From Alterileibacterium massiliense (GTDB lineage: Bacteria; Bacillota; Clostridia; Peptostreptococcales; Anaerovoracaceae), in assembly GCF_900104645.1 (NCBI RefSeq), contig NZ_FNWE01000002.1, positions 945,289 to 1,009,288 of the forward strand: a DNA stretch of 64,000 nt, written 5' to 3'. Below, piece after piece: positions 9,836 through 18,716 of the stretch. How positions within the stretch are numbered: the first letter of the stretch is position 1; each line of letters opens with the position of its first letter. The notes under the pieces were generated by a model. That model was not told the origin of the DNA. It made no database searches and worked only from the letters and a program-made list of their open reading frames with translations. The translations under genes were made by a program, and so were the position numbers.

Positions 9836-10815
9836 TTGTTTTTATTTGCAAGCCATGCAACTCCTATGGCATTATCACCCGAAAGTCCTTTCTCCGGAAA
9901 AATTACTTTAAATGGTGAATTATCTATTTCTATCATCTGCCTCATCATATATCTAATAAAATTGCTCTCGGATACTCCTCCGCACATATAGATTTGCCTT
10001 ATACCTATTTTATTATATATCTCTTCCGATATTCGATATAGTAGGTCAGTTATGAGATAAAATAATAGTGGAATATTTTTAATATCAAGTGTTTTTTTCA
10101 TCTGAGTTTCAAGTCCTGATAAATTAAAAAACCCATCATTAAGCTTAATATATGACAATTTTTCTTTCCTTATGTCAACATCATCTAAAATATTTATATG
10201 ATTTAGTGCATATTCATCTAGATATTTACCGGAAGGAAAATTAAAATTTAAATTTACACCTATTCTATCAAAGAGCTGTCCAATGCTTATATCCTTGCTC
10301 CCGCCTATTATTTTAGTATCATAATGCAAAATATTTTCTTCATTTTTATACAGGCTAAATTTCAAAACCTCTGATGTACCACCCGATAGATGCATTATCG
10401 CCGACGGAAAGCTTATACTATCCATATAATTATGGACAGATGCTTCTATATGCCCTTCTTGATGTGAATATTCATAAATAGGTATATTAAGTGCTGAAGA
10501 TAAAACCCTTGCAATATTATATCCTGCCATAAATACAGGCATATATGAATCAGGCATATTTCTTGGTATTTTAGATACACCAATTTTTCCTATTTTATAA
10601 TTTGAATATTTAATTGCTTCATCAATAAAAATAGGCAATTTACTATTGTGCATAAAAAAAGCTGTTTGCTGCCTAAGTCCTAAACTTCCCTTTTTTACAT
10701 CAAGAAATTCCGACCTAGAATAAACAAGCTTATCATCTTCATCAACAAGTGCAATTGATGTTTTATAATTAGATGTATCTATCCCAAGAGTATAATTATT
10801 CAATATCTTCTCCAA
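9832..10815 (-). CDS. TsaD-like (peptidase M22 family) paralogue of unknown function
   Basis: The 327-residue protein has the ASKHA fold of the Kae1/TsaD family: LGIDTSNYKTSIALVDE at the N-terminus, the metal-site motif HQEGH (EYSHQEGHIEAS), the LSGGTSE phosphate loop and the late GGVSESNFIRYMM block. It is clearly diverged from true TsaD, which is usually near tsaB/tsaE. Clostridial genomes often have this second copy between nusB and xseA, annotated as O-sialoglycoprotein endopeptidase. Its substrate is unknown; t6A formation is not established. It overlaps xseA by 4 bases and nusB by 20. Confidence 0.82.
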   Translation of the reverse strand: MEKILNNYTLGIDTSNYKTSIALVDEDDKLVYSRSEFLDVKKGSLGLRQQTAFFMHNSKLPIFIDEAIKYSNYKIGKIGVSKIPRNMPDSYMPVFMAGYNIARVLSSALNIPIYEYSHQEGHIEASVHNYMDSISFPSAIMHLSGGTSEVLKFSLYKNEENILHYDTKIIGGSKDISIGQLFDRIGVNLNFNFPSGKYLDEYALNHINILDDVDIRKEKLSYIKLNDGFFNLSGLETQMKKTLDIKNIPLLFYLITDLLYRISEEIYNKIGIRQIYMCGGVSESNFIRYMMRQMIEIDNSPFKVIFPEKGLSGDNAIGVAWLANKNK

Positions 10816-11191
10816 TTTTTCTTAATATCGCATTTATAAAAGCGAAAGATCTTTCATTTCCATATTTTTTTGCAATATCGACAGCCTCATTTATTGATAC
10901 AGCAATAGGAATCTCTTTCACATATATCATCTCAGCAACTGCTGTTCTTAAAATTGCAAGATCCGTCTTTGATATTCTATTAATAGTCCAACCTGAGGTA
11001 TGTTCTTCAATAATTTTGTCTATATCCAAATGGTGATCCTTTATAAGCTGAAAGATCTCTATTGCTCTTTTATTATTAATTATTTTTTTATCTTCTTCAA
11101 TTATGTCAAGCTTTTCATAGTCGAAAATACCATGAGCTTCCATTTGAAAAATAACACGCATTATCTTTTCTCTTAAAATCTTTTTTTCCAT
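10796..11191 (-). CDS. nusB: Transcription antitermination factor NusB
   Basis: The 131-residue all-helical RNA-binding protein binds boxA RNA with S10 (NusE) in rRNA antitermination. Typical NusB features are the basic N-terminus (REKIMRVIFQMEA), the AILRTAVAEMIY helix and the conserved C-terminal segment IPIAVSINEAVDIAKKYGNERSFAFINAILRKI. Its 3' end overlaps the TsaD-like gene by 20 bases, and it follows an Asp23-family gene by 9 bases, as in other Clostridia. Confidence 0.95.
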   Translation of the reverse strand: MEKKILREKIMRVIFQMEAHGIFDYEKLDIIEEDKKIINNKRAIEIFQLIKDHHLDIDKIIEEHTSGWTINRISKTDLAILRTAVAEMIYVKEIPIAVSINEAVDIAKKYGNERSFAFINAILRKIGEDIE

Positions 11192-11200
11192 ATTATTCCC

Positions 11201-11542
11201 TTACTCATATATGACTCCATCCACTGTTATGTCAATAGAAAGTATTTTTAATCCTATCTCAGATTCAATAAATTCTTTAACTCTCTGCTGTATTTCATAA
11301 CAAAGCTGTGGTATATTGCTCCCATAATAAATCAAAATATGTAACTCAATTTGAATGCCTTGGTCAAAATTTGTTATCTTTATCCCTGTAAATTTTGTGC
11401 TGTCTTCAGTAACAAACCTCTTAAGAATAATATTTCTCTTAATATTTAAGCTATATATACCATTTATCTTTGGAATTTCTTTTAAAATAAATTTAATTAT
11501 CTTTTCTTCTCTATATTTATTTAAAATTTGAGCTTTAGGCAT
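11201..11542 (-). CDS. Asp23/Gls24 family protein (upstream of nusB)
   Basis: The 113-residue protein has the alternating beta pattern of the Asp23/Gls24 domain (GIYSLNIKRNI... GIKITNFDQGIQIELHILI... VKEFIESEIGLKILSIDITVDGV). Members are small cytoplasmic proteins linked to envelope stress in staphylococci (Asp23, AmaP) and to unknown tasks elsewhere (B. subtilis YqhY). The position right before nusB matches YqhY, which influences acetyl-CoA carboxylase in Bacillus; that function is not implied by this sequence. It overlaps the end of the CNNM gene by 8 bases. Confidence 0.82.
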   Translation of the reverse strand: MPKAQILNKYREEKIIKFILKEIPKINGIYSLNIKRNIILKRFVTEDSTKFTGIKITNFDQGIQIELHILIYYGSNIPQLCYEIQQRVKEFIESEIGLKILSIDITVDGVIYE

Positions 11543-12842
11543 TTTTCATATCACCATCGATGAGTTCAATTTTAACTTTTTCTATCCTATGGTCCTTTAC
11601 TTCTAAGATTGAAAATTTATAATTATCGCTCTTTATCGGCTCATAATTTCCCCCATCCTTAGGTACTTCTCCCATTAAATCAATAATATATCCACCTATG
11701 GTTTCACTTGTTGAAGACTCTAAAGATATTCCAATTTCTTCATTTAAATCATCAAGATAGACATTTCCATCAACGATAAATATATTATCGCTAATCTTTT
11801 TTATAACCCTATCAACCTCATCAAATTCATCATCTATATCTCCTACTATCTGCTCAATTAAATCTTCAAGAGTTACAATTCCACTAAAACCGCCATATTC
11901 ATCTATCAATATCGCCATATGCTGTTTTTTCTTCTGTAATTCGACAAAAAGAGTATCAATATTTTTTGTTTCAGGTATAAAATGTGGCTCTCTAAGTATT
12001 TTCTTTATATCAACATTTTCAATTCCTTTGTCTAAAGCTGTAAGTAGATAGTCTTTAATATGCATTATCCCGATAATATTGTCTGAATCACCGTCATAAA
12101 CTGGAATTCTTGAGTATTTCATCTCCATGAGTTCTTTTAAATACTCATCAATATTGTCCTCAATATCTATCATAAAAACATCTGTTCTAGGTGTCATTAT
12201 TTCATATGCGAGGAGATCATCGAACTCAAAGATGCTGTCTATCATCTTATTGGCTTCTTCTTTCAGCTCTCCAACCTCAGTGCTTCTATCTATTAGAGAT
12301 TTAATCCTATCTTCTGAAAATGAGGCATCATCTATATCGGTATCCTTTCTTAAAATTATAAGAAAGATATTAGATAGTAATATCGATAATTTAACAAATG
12401 GCCAACCTATAATGCATATTATCTTTTGAAAATAAATCAAAAGAATAGCACATTTATCGCTAACTTGTACTGCTAGTCTTGCTGGTAAAAACTCCGATAT
12501 TATAAGCCAAATTAATATAAATAAGGCATTAAATAAGAATAGATGTTTATTATCATATGAATTTAATAAATATATATTTAAGATAAGAAAGTTAATTACA
12601 AGAAGTATATTGCTAATTACAGTATTAGCAAATCTGTATTTATTAGGATTTTCTGTAAGTCTTAGAACCAGATCAATCCTTTTAGAGTTACAAGGCTCAG
12701 ATGCTTTCATTTCCTTTACTGCACTTCTATCGATAAAATCTAAAGCCTTCCCTGATGCAACAATGAATGTGTGAATTATAATATTTAATATAATTAGTAT
12801 AAAAAATATATATGTTTGCCAGTCACTTATGTCAGAATTCAT
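11535..12842 (-). CDS. CNNM/CorC family membrane protein with CBS pair (hemolysin C-like)
   Basis: The 435-residue protein combines an N-terminal DUF21/CNNM membrane domain (three or four helices to about residue 160), a CBS pair (about 210-330, with VFMIDIEDNIDEYL and MAILIDEYGGFSGIVTLEDLIEQIVGDIDDE) and a C-terminal CorC/HlyC domain. Relatives export magnesium or similar cations (MpfA, CNNM); the name hemolysin is historical. The ILIDEYGG...T.EDL.E.IVGDI.DE signature is very conserved. It starts immediately after the trhP stop, inserted between the trhP/trmR/mltG group and nusB. Confidence 0.9.
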   Translation of the reverse strand: MNSDISDWQTYIFFILIILNIIIHTFIVASGKALDFIDRSAVKEMKASEPCNSKRIDLVLRLTENPNKYRFANTVISNILLVINFLILNIYLLNSYDNKHLFLFNALFILIWLIISEFLPARLAVQVSDKCAILLIYFQKIICIIGWPFVKLSILLSNIFLIILRKDTDIDDASFSEDRIKSLIDRSTEVGELKEEANKMIDSIFEFDDLLAYEIMTPRTDVFMIDIEDNIDEYLKELMEMKYSRIPVYDGDSDNIIGIMHIKDYLLTALDKGIENVDIKKILREPHFIPETKNIDTLFVELQKKKQHMAILIDEYGGFSGIVTLEDLIEQIVGDIDDEFDEVDRVIKKISDNIFIVDGNVYLDDLNEEIGISLESSTSETIGGYIIDLMGEVPKDGGNYEPIKSDNYKFSILEVKDHRIEKVKIELIDGDMKNA

Positions 12843-14096
12843 TTATTTAGCAATCTCCTTTTTTCTCATAATAAAACCTGCATTTACTTTATTTTTAAAC
12901 TTTATTTTTAAAATCTGCTTTGGATGAGGTGCTGAATCTATCAATTTATTCTTATCATCATACATCTCATCAATAACCTCTTCGACGAAGTAAACTCCCT
13001 TGCCATATAAGGCTTTCATTTCTGATGGTGGACCGAAGATTTCTATTTCATCTCCATTTACCATTTTATTCCTCTGTTCAACTGTAGCATAACCGGTTTT
13101 TTCATCATACTCTTTTATAATACCTATAAAAGTATAATCTCGAACATAGTCACTTGTATCATAGGTTGAATCATCAGAGCTTGGCTTATTAAAATAAAAT
13201 CCATGGGAAAATTCTCTATGACTTGCCTTAGAAAGTTCAGTGAGCCATTTATAATCAAATTTATAATCTTTGGGGTTTTCAAGATATGAATCAATAGCAT
13301 ATCTATAAGCTGAAACTACAGTAGCTACATAATATGCACTTTTATTTCTCCCCTCAATTTTAAAGGAACTAATTCCTGCGTTAATCATCTCTGGGATCGA
13401 ATCGATCATACATAGGTCTTTAGAGTTTAAAATATATGTTCCTCTAGAGTCTTCTTCAATAGGATAATATTCATTTGGTCTTTCTTCTTCTACCAGCCTA
13501 TACTTCCATCTACATGGATGAGTACAAGCACCCTTATTTGCATCTCTACCTGTCATAAAATTGCTAAGCAGGCACCTTCCCGAATATGACATACACATTG
13601 CTCCATGTGCAAATGACTCGATAATAATATCCTTAGGAATATTCTCTCTAAAGGTTTTTATTTCATCAATACTCATTTCTCTTGCTGTAACAATCCTTGA
13701 TACTCCATTATCTATCCAAAATCTAGCTGATAGATAGTTTGTGGTGTTCGCTTGGGTGCTTAGATGAATTTCAGCATCTCCCAATATCTCTTTTATCAAC
13801 ATCAAAATGCCCGCATCAGAAATAATAAATGCGTCAATAGGTATATGTTTAATAGATTTTAAATAATTAGATAGAGATTCAATGTCATAATTATGTGCGT
13901 AGATATTTAAGGTTAAATATCCCTTGCAATTATTTGTATGGAGAAAATCTATTCCTTCTTCTATCTCTTCTATTGTAAAATTACCAGCAGCTGCTCTAAG
14001 GCTGAAATTCCCACCAAAATATACGGCATCAGCTCCATATTTTACAGCTGTCTTTAATTTTTCAAGGTCGCCCGCAGGGGCTAACAATTCAATCAT
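12843..14096 (-). CDS. trhP: U32 family peptidase-like tRNA hydroxylation protein TrhP
   Basis: The 417-residue protein is a U32 family member: it starts with LLAPAGDLEKLKTAVKYGADAVYFGG and has the cysteine motif GRCLLSNF...GACTHPCRWKY near residues 170-195, plus a C-terminal beta domain. In B. subtilis the YrrN and YrrO proteins of this family support prephenate-dependent 5-hydroxylation of uridine 34 in tRNA. The gene lies 12 bases after trmR, whose product methylates that hydroxyl, so the two make mo5U. Only one U32 gene is present here, against two in B. subtilis; its length matches YrrO. Confidence 0.9.
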   Translation of the reverse strand: MIELLAPAGDLEKLKTAVKYGADAVYFGGNFSLRAAAGNFTIEEIEEGIDFLHTNNCKGYLTLNIYAHNYDIESLSNYLKSIKHIPIDAFIISDAGILMLIKEILGDAEIHLSTQANTTNYLSARFWIDNGVSRIVTAREMSIDEIKTFRENIPKDIIIESFAHGAMCMSYSGRCLLSNFMTGRDANKGACTHPCRWKYRLVEEERPNEYYPIEEDSRGTYILNSKDLCMIDSIPEMINAGISSFKIEGRNKSAYYVATVVSAYRYAIDSYLENPKDYKFDYKWLTELSKASHREFSHGFYFNKPSSDDSTYDTSDYVRDYTFIGIIKEYDEKTGYATVEQRNKMVNGDEIEIFGPPSEMKALYGKGVYFVEEVIDEMYDDKNKLIDSAPHPKQILKIKFKNKVNAGFIMRKKEIAK

Positions 14097-14108
14097 TTAA
14101 TCTCCGAT

Positions 14109-14777
14109 TCAATTTAATATTGATATAAGCAATCCATCTCCACAGCTTACAAGTGATGATGTAATATTAGCCTTAGAATTTATATAGTCTATAAATTCTT
14201 TCATCCTTTTTATATTGGTCCTATGCCTTCTTCTAGCATCGAATTTATTATCGGCAATAGATCCTTTTAGCAAAACATTGTCACAGATTATTAAAGCATT
14301 TTTATCACATAGCTCAATTGATTTGTCAAAAATCTCCTTATACCTGCTCTTTGCTCCATCAATAAAGACCATGTCATACTTATAATGTTCCATATTATCA
14401 CATCTAGGATACCTAAGCTCATCTAATACTGTCAGTGCATCGCCAAAAATGCACTTTATTCTATCATTTACTCCAATCTGCTTAATATTTTCTCTTGCTA
14501 TTTTATATAATTCATTATTTTTTTCTATAGTATGAATCTCAGCATTCGTAGTTATTGAAGCAAAGAATGAGGCTGAATAACCATATGCAGTTCCAATTTC
14601 TAGTATCTTACTTGGTTTTTTCATCCTAATAAGAATTTGTAAAAAAGACTCGGTTTCTCTAAGTATAAGAGGAATATTATCTTCTTCACATTTTTTTCTT
14701 AGTTTATCAAGCTTTATATTTAGAGGCATATAAAATTTGTTAATATATTCAGTAACCTTCTCATCAGTAATATACAT
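14109..14777 (-). CDS. trmR: tRNA 5-hydroxyuridine methyltransferase TrmR (YrrM type)
   Basis: The 222-residue class I SAM methyltransferase of the O-methyltransferase 3 family contains ILEIGTAYGYSASFFA (SAM site), HTIEKN and YDMVFIDGAKSRYKE (metal/catalytic region). In B. subtilis TrmR (YrrM) converts ho5U34 to mo5U34 in tRNAs for wobble decoding. The neighbours mltG (directly upstream, no gap) and trhP reproduce the Bacillus yrrL-yrrM-yrrN/O order, which supports the assignment over a catechol-type enzyme. Confidence 0.88.
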   Translation of the reverse strand: MYITDEKVTEYINKFYMPLNIKLDKLRKKCEEDNIPLILRETESFLQILIRMKKPSKILEIGTAYGYSASFFASITTNAEIHTIEKNNELYKIARENIKQIGVNDRIKCIFGDALTVLDELRYPRCDNMEHYKYDMVFIDGAKSRYKEIFDKSIELCDKNALIICDNVLLKGSIADNKFDARRRHRTNIKRMKEFIDYINSKANITSSLVSCGDGLLISILN

Positions 14778-15830
14778 TTAGTTCTTTTTCTCTCTAGCCT
14801 TAGTATATGACTCTTTATTCTTTTCAAAATCCGATATATCTTTTGAAAATTCTGAGCTACCGTCAAGCTTTCCACTTAAAACAAAGTATAGATAATCTGT
14901 TTTTTCAGGATTTAATGCAGCCTCAATTGATTTTTTACCTGGAGAACAGACTGGGCCTGCCGGTAAACCCTTATGTATATATGTATTATAAGGTGAATCA
15001 AATTGAGTGTCTTCTATGCTTAAATCCTCTTTATGTGGAAGTCCAGCTAAGCTCTGAGCATATTGAACGCTAGAACATAGCTGAAGTGGCATATCTATTT
15101 TTAGCCTATTGTAAATAACACTAGCGATCTTACCTCTATCCTCATCTATTCCCGCTTCCCGTTCAATAAGCGAAGCTATTATCATTATCTCATTTAAATT
15201 ATATCCGAGCTTTTTCGCCTTTTCTTCATTCTCCTTGGTAAAGAATTTTGATGTTTCAGAGAGCATTGACTCGACAATCTGCTGAGATGTTGCATTAACT
15301 GCCACATGATATGTCAGTGGATATAAGTACCCCTCTAGGTGATTATCTCCTGATTGAGCATTATTTAAAAATTTAAAGTTTTTGTCATAAGATTTAGATC
15401 TAACTGCTTTTAAGAAATCATCTTTTCTTACAATCTTATTTTTGTCAAGCCTATCAGCAATTTGTAAGATACTAAAGCCTTCAGGAATCGTGAATATCTT
15501 AGCTTCTACCTTTCCATCTGCAATTTTTTTCGCTATAATCCTCGGCCTCATAGCTGGTGAAATAGCATATGTTCCTGCCTGATATTTTCCATCGAACCTA
15601 TAAATTCTTGAAATAATCTTAAAGCTTTTTTTACTTGATATTACGCCCTCCTTGTAAAGAGCACTGGCAATATCATCTGTAGAATATCCCTTTTCTATAC
15701 TTATCGTTTTAAATGATTCATCATTTTTATCCTTAGGTTTATTTAAATAAGATAGAGAACCGAAGAATATTGCAAGAATTATAAGTATGAATAAAATAAT
15801 TTTCGTTGCGATTTTTATAGATTTTTTCAT
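14778..15830 (-). CDS. mltG: Endolytic murein transglycosylase MltG
   Basis: The 350-residue protein has one N-terminal transmembrane helix (about 8-26) and a YceG/MltG domain: a LysM-like subdomain with IPEGFSILQIADRL and the catalytic IASLIEREAG segment whose first glutamate is the catalytic acid. The late LPAGPVCSPGKKSIEAALNP block is a family signature. MltG cuts nascent glycan strands at the outer membrane face and sets their length. The following trmR gene abuts its stop. Confidence 0.95.
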   Translation of the reverse strand: MKKSIKIATKIILFILIILAIFFGSLSYLNKPKDKNDESFKTISIEKGYSTDDIASALYKEGVISSKKSFKIISRIYRFDGKYQAGTYAISPAMRPRIIAKKIADGKVEAKIFTIPEGFSILQIADRLDKNKIVRKDDFLKAVRSKSYDKNFKFLNNAQSGDNHLEGYLYPLTYHVAVNATSQQIVESMLSETSKFFTKENEEKAKKLGYNLNEIMIIASLIEREAGIDEDRGKIASVIYNRLKIDMPLQLCSSVQYAQSLAGLPHKEDLSIEDTQFDSPYNTYIHKGLPAGPVCSPGKKSIEAALNPEKTDYLYFVLSGKLDGSSEFSKDISDFEKNKESYTKAREKKN

Positions 15831-15861
15831 GCGGATAAGCTCCTTTAAAATTTTTATACGA

Positions 15862-16425
15862 CTATTCTTTAGATCTGCCTAGGTACTCACCCTTCCTAGT
15901 ATCAATTTGGATTTTTTCTCCTTCTTCTATAAAAATAGGCACCTGAATAACTGTTCCCGTTTCAACCGTAGCAGGCTTTGTAACATTTGTTGCTGTATCT
16001 CCCTTGATGCCTGGCTCAGTTTCAATAACCTTAAGATCGACAAAATTAGGTGCTTGCACATCAAAAGCCATTCCATCATAAAATCTTATTGTAGCCATAT
16101 CATTTTCACGAATATATTTTATTGCTTCAGATACCTTTGATGCGTCAAGAGGTACCTGTTCATAGGTAGTATTATCCATGAAATAGTATAATTCACCATC
16201 GTTGTATAGATATTGCATGGTCTTTGTATCAATCTGTGCATTGTCAAATTTGTCATTTGGATTAAAAGCTTCTTCTCTTGTTGCACCCGTTATAATATTT
16301 TTGTACTTAGTTCTAACAAATGCAGCTCCTTTTCCCGGTTTTACATGCTGAAAGTCGATAACAACATGGGGTTCCCCATTTATTACAAATGTTATTCCTT
16401 TTCTAAAATCACCTGCTGTAATCAT
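15862..16425 (-). CDS. efp: Elongation factor P
   Basis: The 187-residue protein has the three beta-barrel domains of EF-P, which relieves ribosome stalling at polyproline. The tip of domain I reads [14 protein letters not shown] with Lys32 at the position modified in other bacteria (5-aminopentanol in B. subtilis), so a lysine-modifying route is expected rather than an arginine one. The C-terminal [25 protein letters not shown] signature is intact. It lies between ylbF and mltG. Confidence 0.97.
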   Translation of the reverse strand: MITAGDFRKGITFVINGEPHVVIDFQHVKPGKGAAFVRTKYKNIITGATREEAFNPNDKFDNAQIDTKTMQYLYNDGELYYFMDNTTYEQVPLDASKVSEAIKYIRENDMATIRFYDGMAFDVQAPNFVDLKVIETEPGIKGDTATNVTKPATVETGTVIQVPIFIEEGEKIQIDTRKGEYLGRSKE

Positions 16426-16457
16426 ATTATTTTACCTCTTTTCCTTTATAAATATTA

Positions 16458-16808
16458 TTAACTATTAAATAATTCATTTGGATTAAAATCTATGGCTTCA
16501 GATATAATTTCATATACATCCTTCATCATCATAGAAAATCTTGCCTGTGCTTCAATATATTTTATAGCAATGGGTTTTCCTTGAAGCATGGTCATAACTC
16601 CCTGCATTTGGCTCATCATTTCGCTCTGATTAATCTCTCCAGAAATAATTTTAGCCTGCATTTCAACTTGCATCTTATTGAAATTATTTATCATCTCATT
16701 TAGTTCAGCATCGTCTTTAATTACTTCTTTAATATCATGAAGCTCCTTATATTCGTTGCTAAGCTTAATAGCACGAGATAAGTTATGAGCTTCTTCATAA
16801 ACATTCAT
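16458..16808 (-). CDS. YlbF/YmcA family regulator
   Basis: The 116-residue helical protein belongs to the YlbF/YmcA (DUF964) family: NVYEEAHNLSRAIKLSNEYKEL...DDAELNEMINNFNKMQVEMQAKI. In B. subtilis YlbF, YmcA and YaaT form the Y-complex that directs RNase Y to transcripts and influences competence and sporulation. Here it follows the RNase J gene by 16 bases, a context that also points to RNA decay. Which of the two paralogues it corresponds to cannot be decided. Confidence 0.85.
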   Translation of the reverse strand: MNVYEEAHNLSRAIKLSNEYKELHDIKEVIKDDAELNEMINNFNKMQVEMQAKIISGEINQSEMMSQMQGVMTMLQGKPIAIKYIEAQARFSMMMKDVYEIISEAIDFNPNELFNS

Positions 16809-16824
16809 CTAAGCCTCCTTAAAA

Positions 16825-18711
16825 TTATACATATAAAACTACCGGAAGAATCATCGGACTTCTTTTTGTTTTCTTATATATAAAGCTCCTTAAATCGTTT
16901 CTAAGAGCATTTTTTAATGTGTTAAAATCAGTGGTCTTTCTATCAAGACATTTTTGAATTGACTGCCTTGAAATTTCAATTGATTCCTGAATTAATGTTT
17001 CATTATTTTTTACATATATAAACCCTCTGGTGGTGAGCTCAGGATTTGAAATCATGATGCAATTGTTCTTATCTATTGCAACAACAACCGATATAAGTCC
17101 TGATTCTGAAAGCTGTTTTCTATCTCTTAAAACAACATCACTAATGTCACCAATTCCATATCCGTCGACCAATACAGCTTCAGCATTTACCTTGTTTCTT
17201 TCAAGTTTTGTGATTTTATTTCTAATTGAAAGCTCATCGCCATTGCTCATTACGAATATCTTCTTCTGGCTCATTCCAAGCTCTGATGCTAATTTAGCGT
17301 GCTCAATTAGATGCCTGTATTCACCATGAACTGGTATGAACATCTTTGGTTTTAACAAGGCGTGAATAAGCTTATGTTCTTCCCTGCAAGCATGACCGGA
17401 CACATGAATATCAAGAAAATCTGATAGCTTTACCTCTACCTGCTTTTCATATAGTTTATTTACTATATCTGTAACAGCTCTGTCATTTCCCGGTATAGGT
17501 GAGGAGCTAAATACCACTACATCACCCTTTTTTAATCTTACAGCCTTGTGCATATCATTTGCCATCCTTGTTAAGGCTGACATTGGCTCTCCCTGACTTC
17601 CCGTTGTTATTATAGTAATATTATTGTCAGGTATTCCCTTTATTTGTCTAATATCAACGAAGGCTGTTTCAGGTATATTAAGATAATTTAATTCTCTTGA
17701 AATTGCAATAACATTCTCCATAGACCTTCCGGAAATTGCAATTTTTCTTCCATGTTTTATAGACTCTTCCATGAAATATTTAATTCTATATACATTAGAA
17801 GAAAATGTAGCGATAATAATTCTGCTGTCCGTCTCATCAAATATCTTATTCATGGAATTTACAACGGTTTTTTCCGATGGTGTAAATCCTGGCTTCATAA
17901 TATTTGTACTTTCGCTAAGCAGTACATCTACGCCTTCTTTACCTATCTGGGCATATCTACCTAAATCTATAATCTTACCATCTAAAGGAGTGTAATCTAT
18001 TTTAAAGTCTCCAGTATGAAAAACATTACCACCCGGTGTTTTAATATAAAAAGCGACAGCATCTGCAATGCTATGATTCGTTCTAACAGCTTCTATATTA
18101 AATATACCAAGGTTAAAAACATCCTTTGGATTTATATCATAAATTTCAGGTTTAATTCCTCTAAATTCTTTAAGCTTATTTTGTATAAGGCATCTTGCCA
18201 ATGGAGGAGCATAAATCGGTACATCTATCTGTTGCAAAAGATATGGTACTCCACCTATATGATCTTCGTGACCATGTGTTATAATAAGTCCCTTAATTTT
18301 TTCCATATTGTCCCTTAGATATGAAAAATTAGGAATGACTACATCAATACCTAGCATATCATCTTCAGGAAATGACAGCCCACAGTCTATTATGAGAATT
18401 TGATTCATACATTCTAAGGCTGTTATATTCTTCCCTATTTCCTTTAGACCGCCAAGCGGAATAATTTTAAGTTCCTCATTTTTAGCAACGATTTTGTTTT
18501 TGCTATTTTTATTATTATACTTGTTATTCTTATTATTATGATTGTTGTGATTTTTATTATTATTTTTATTACTTATATTTGTATTTAAATTCTTTTTATT
18601 CGAATTTTTAGTCCTTGCCTTTGGTGACACAACTCCTTTTGTTGCATTATTAATAATATCATTGTTTTGATTATTATTCTTATTTCTTTTTTTATTATTA
18701 TTTGTATTCAT
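16825..18711 (-). CDS. rnj: Ribonuclease J with Asn/Lys-rich N-terminal extension
   Basis: The protein (628 residues) is a metallo-beta-lactamase/beta-CASP ribonuclease. The zinc motif is HGHEDH (146-151), followed by HTGDFKID, the beta-CASP TTGSQGEPMSAL block and the HVSGHA motif, then the C-terminal domain. RNase J has 5' exonuclease and endonuclease activity in mRNA decay and rRNA maturation. The first 75-80 residues are a low-complexity tail made almost only of Asn and Lys with some His, unlike typical RNase J, which starts at the equivalent of residue 80. The ATG lies 5 bases after the leuS stop with no strong ribosome site, so translation is probably coupled to leuS. Confidence 0.95.
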   Translation of the reverse strand: MNTNNNKKRNKNNNQNNDIINNATKGVVSPKARTKNSNKKNLNTNISNKNNNKNHNNHNNKNNKYNNKNSKNKIVAKNEELKIIPLGGLKEIGKNITALECMNQILIIDCGLSFPEDDMLGIDVVIPNFSYLRDNMEKIKGLIITHGHEDHIGGVPYLLQQIDVPIYAPPLARCLIQNKLKEFRGIKPEIYDINPKDVFNLGIFNIEAVRTNHSIADAVAFYIKTPGGNVFHTGDFKIDYTPLDGKIIDLGRYAQIGKEGVDVLLSESTNIMKPGFTPSEKTVVNSMNKIFDETDSRIIIATFSSNVYRIKYFMEESIKHGRKIAISGRSMENVIAISRELNYLNIPETAFVDIRQIKGIPDNNITIITTGSQGEPMSALTRMANDMHKAVRLKKGDVVVFSSSPIPGNDRAVTDIVNKLYEKQVEVKLSDFLDIHVSGHACREEHKLIHALLKPKMFIPVHGEYRHLIEHAKLASELGMSQKKIFVMSNGDELSIRNKITKLERNKVNAEAVLVDGYGIGDISDVVLRDRKQLSESGLISVVVAIDKNNCIMISNPELTTRGFIYVKNNETLIQESIEISRQSIQKCLDRKTTDFNTLKNALRNDLRSFIYKKTKRSPMILPVVLYV

Positions 18712-18716
18712 TTCTA

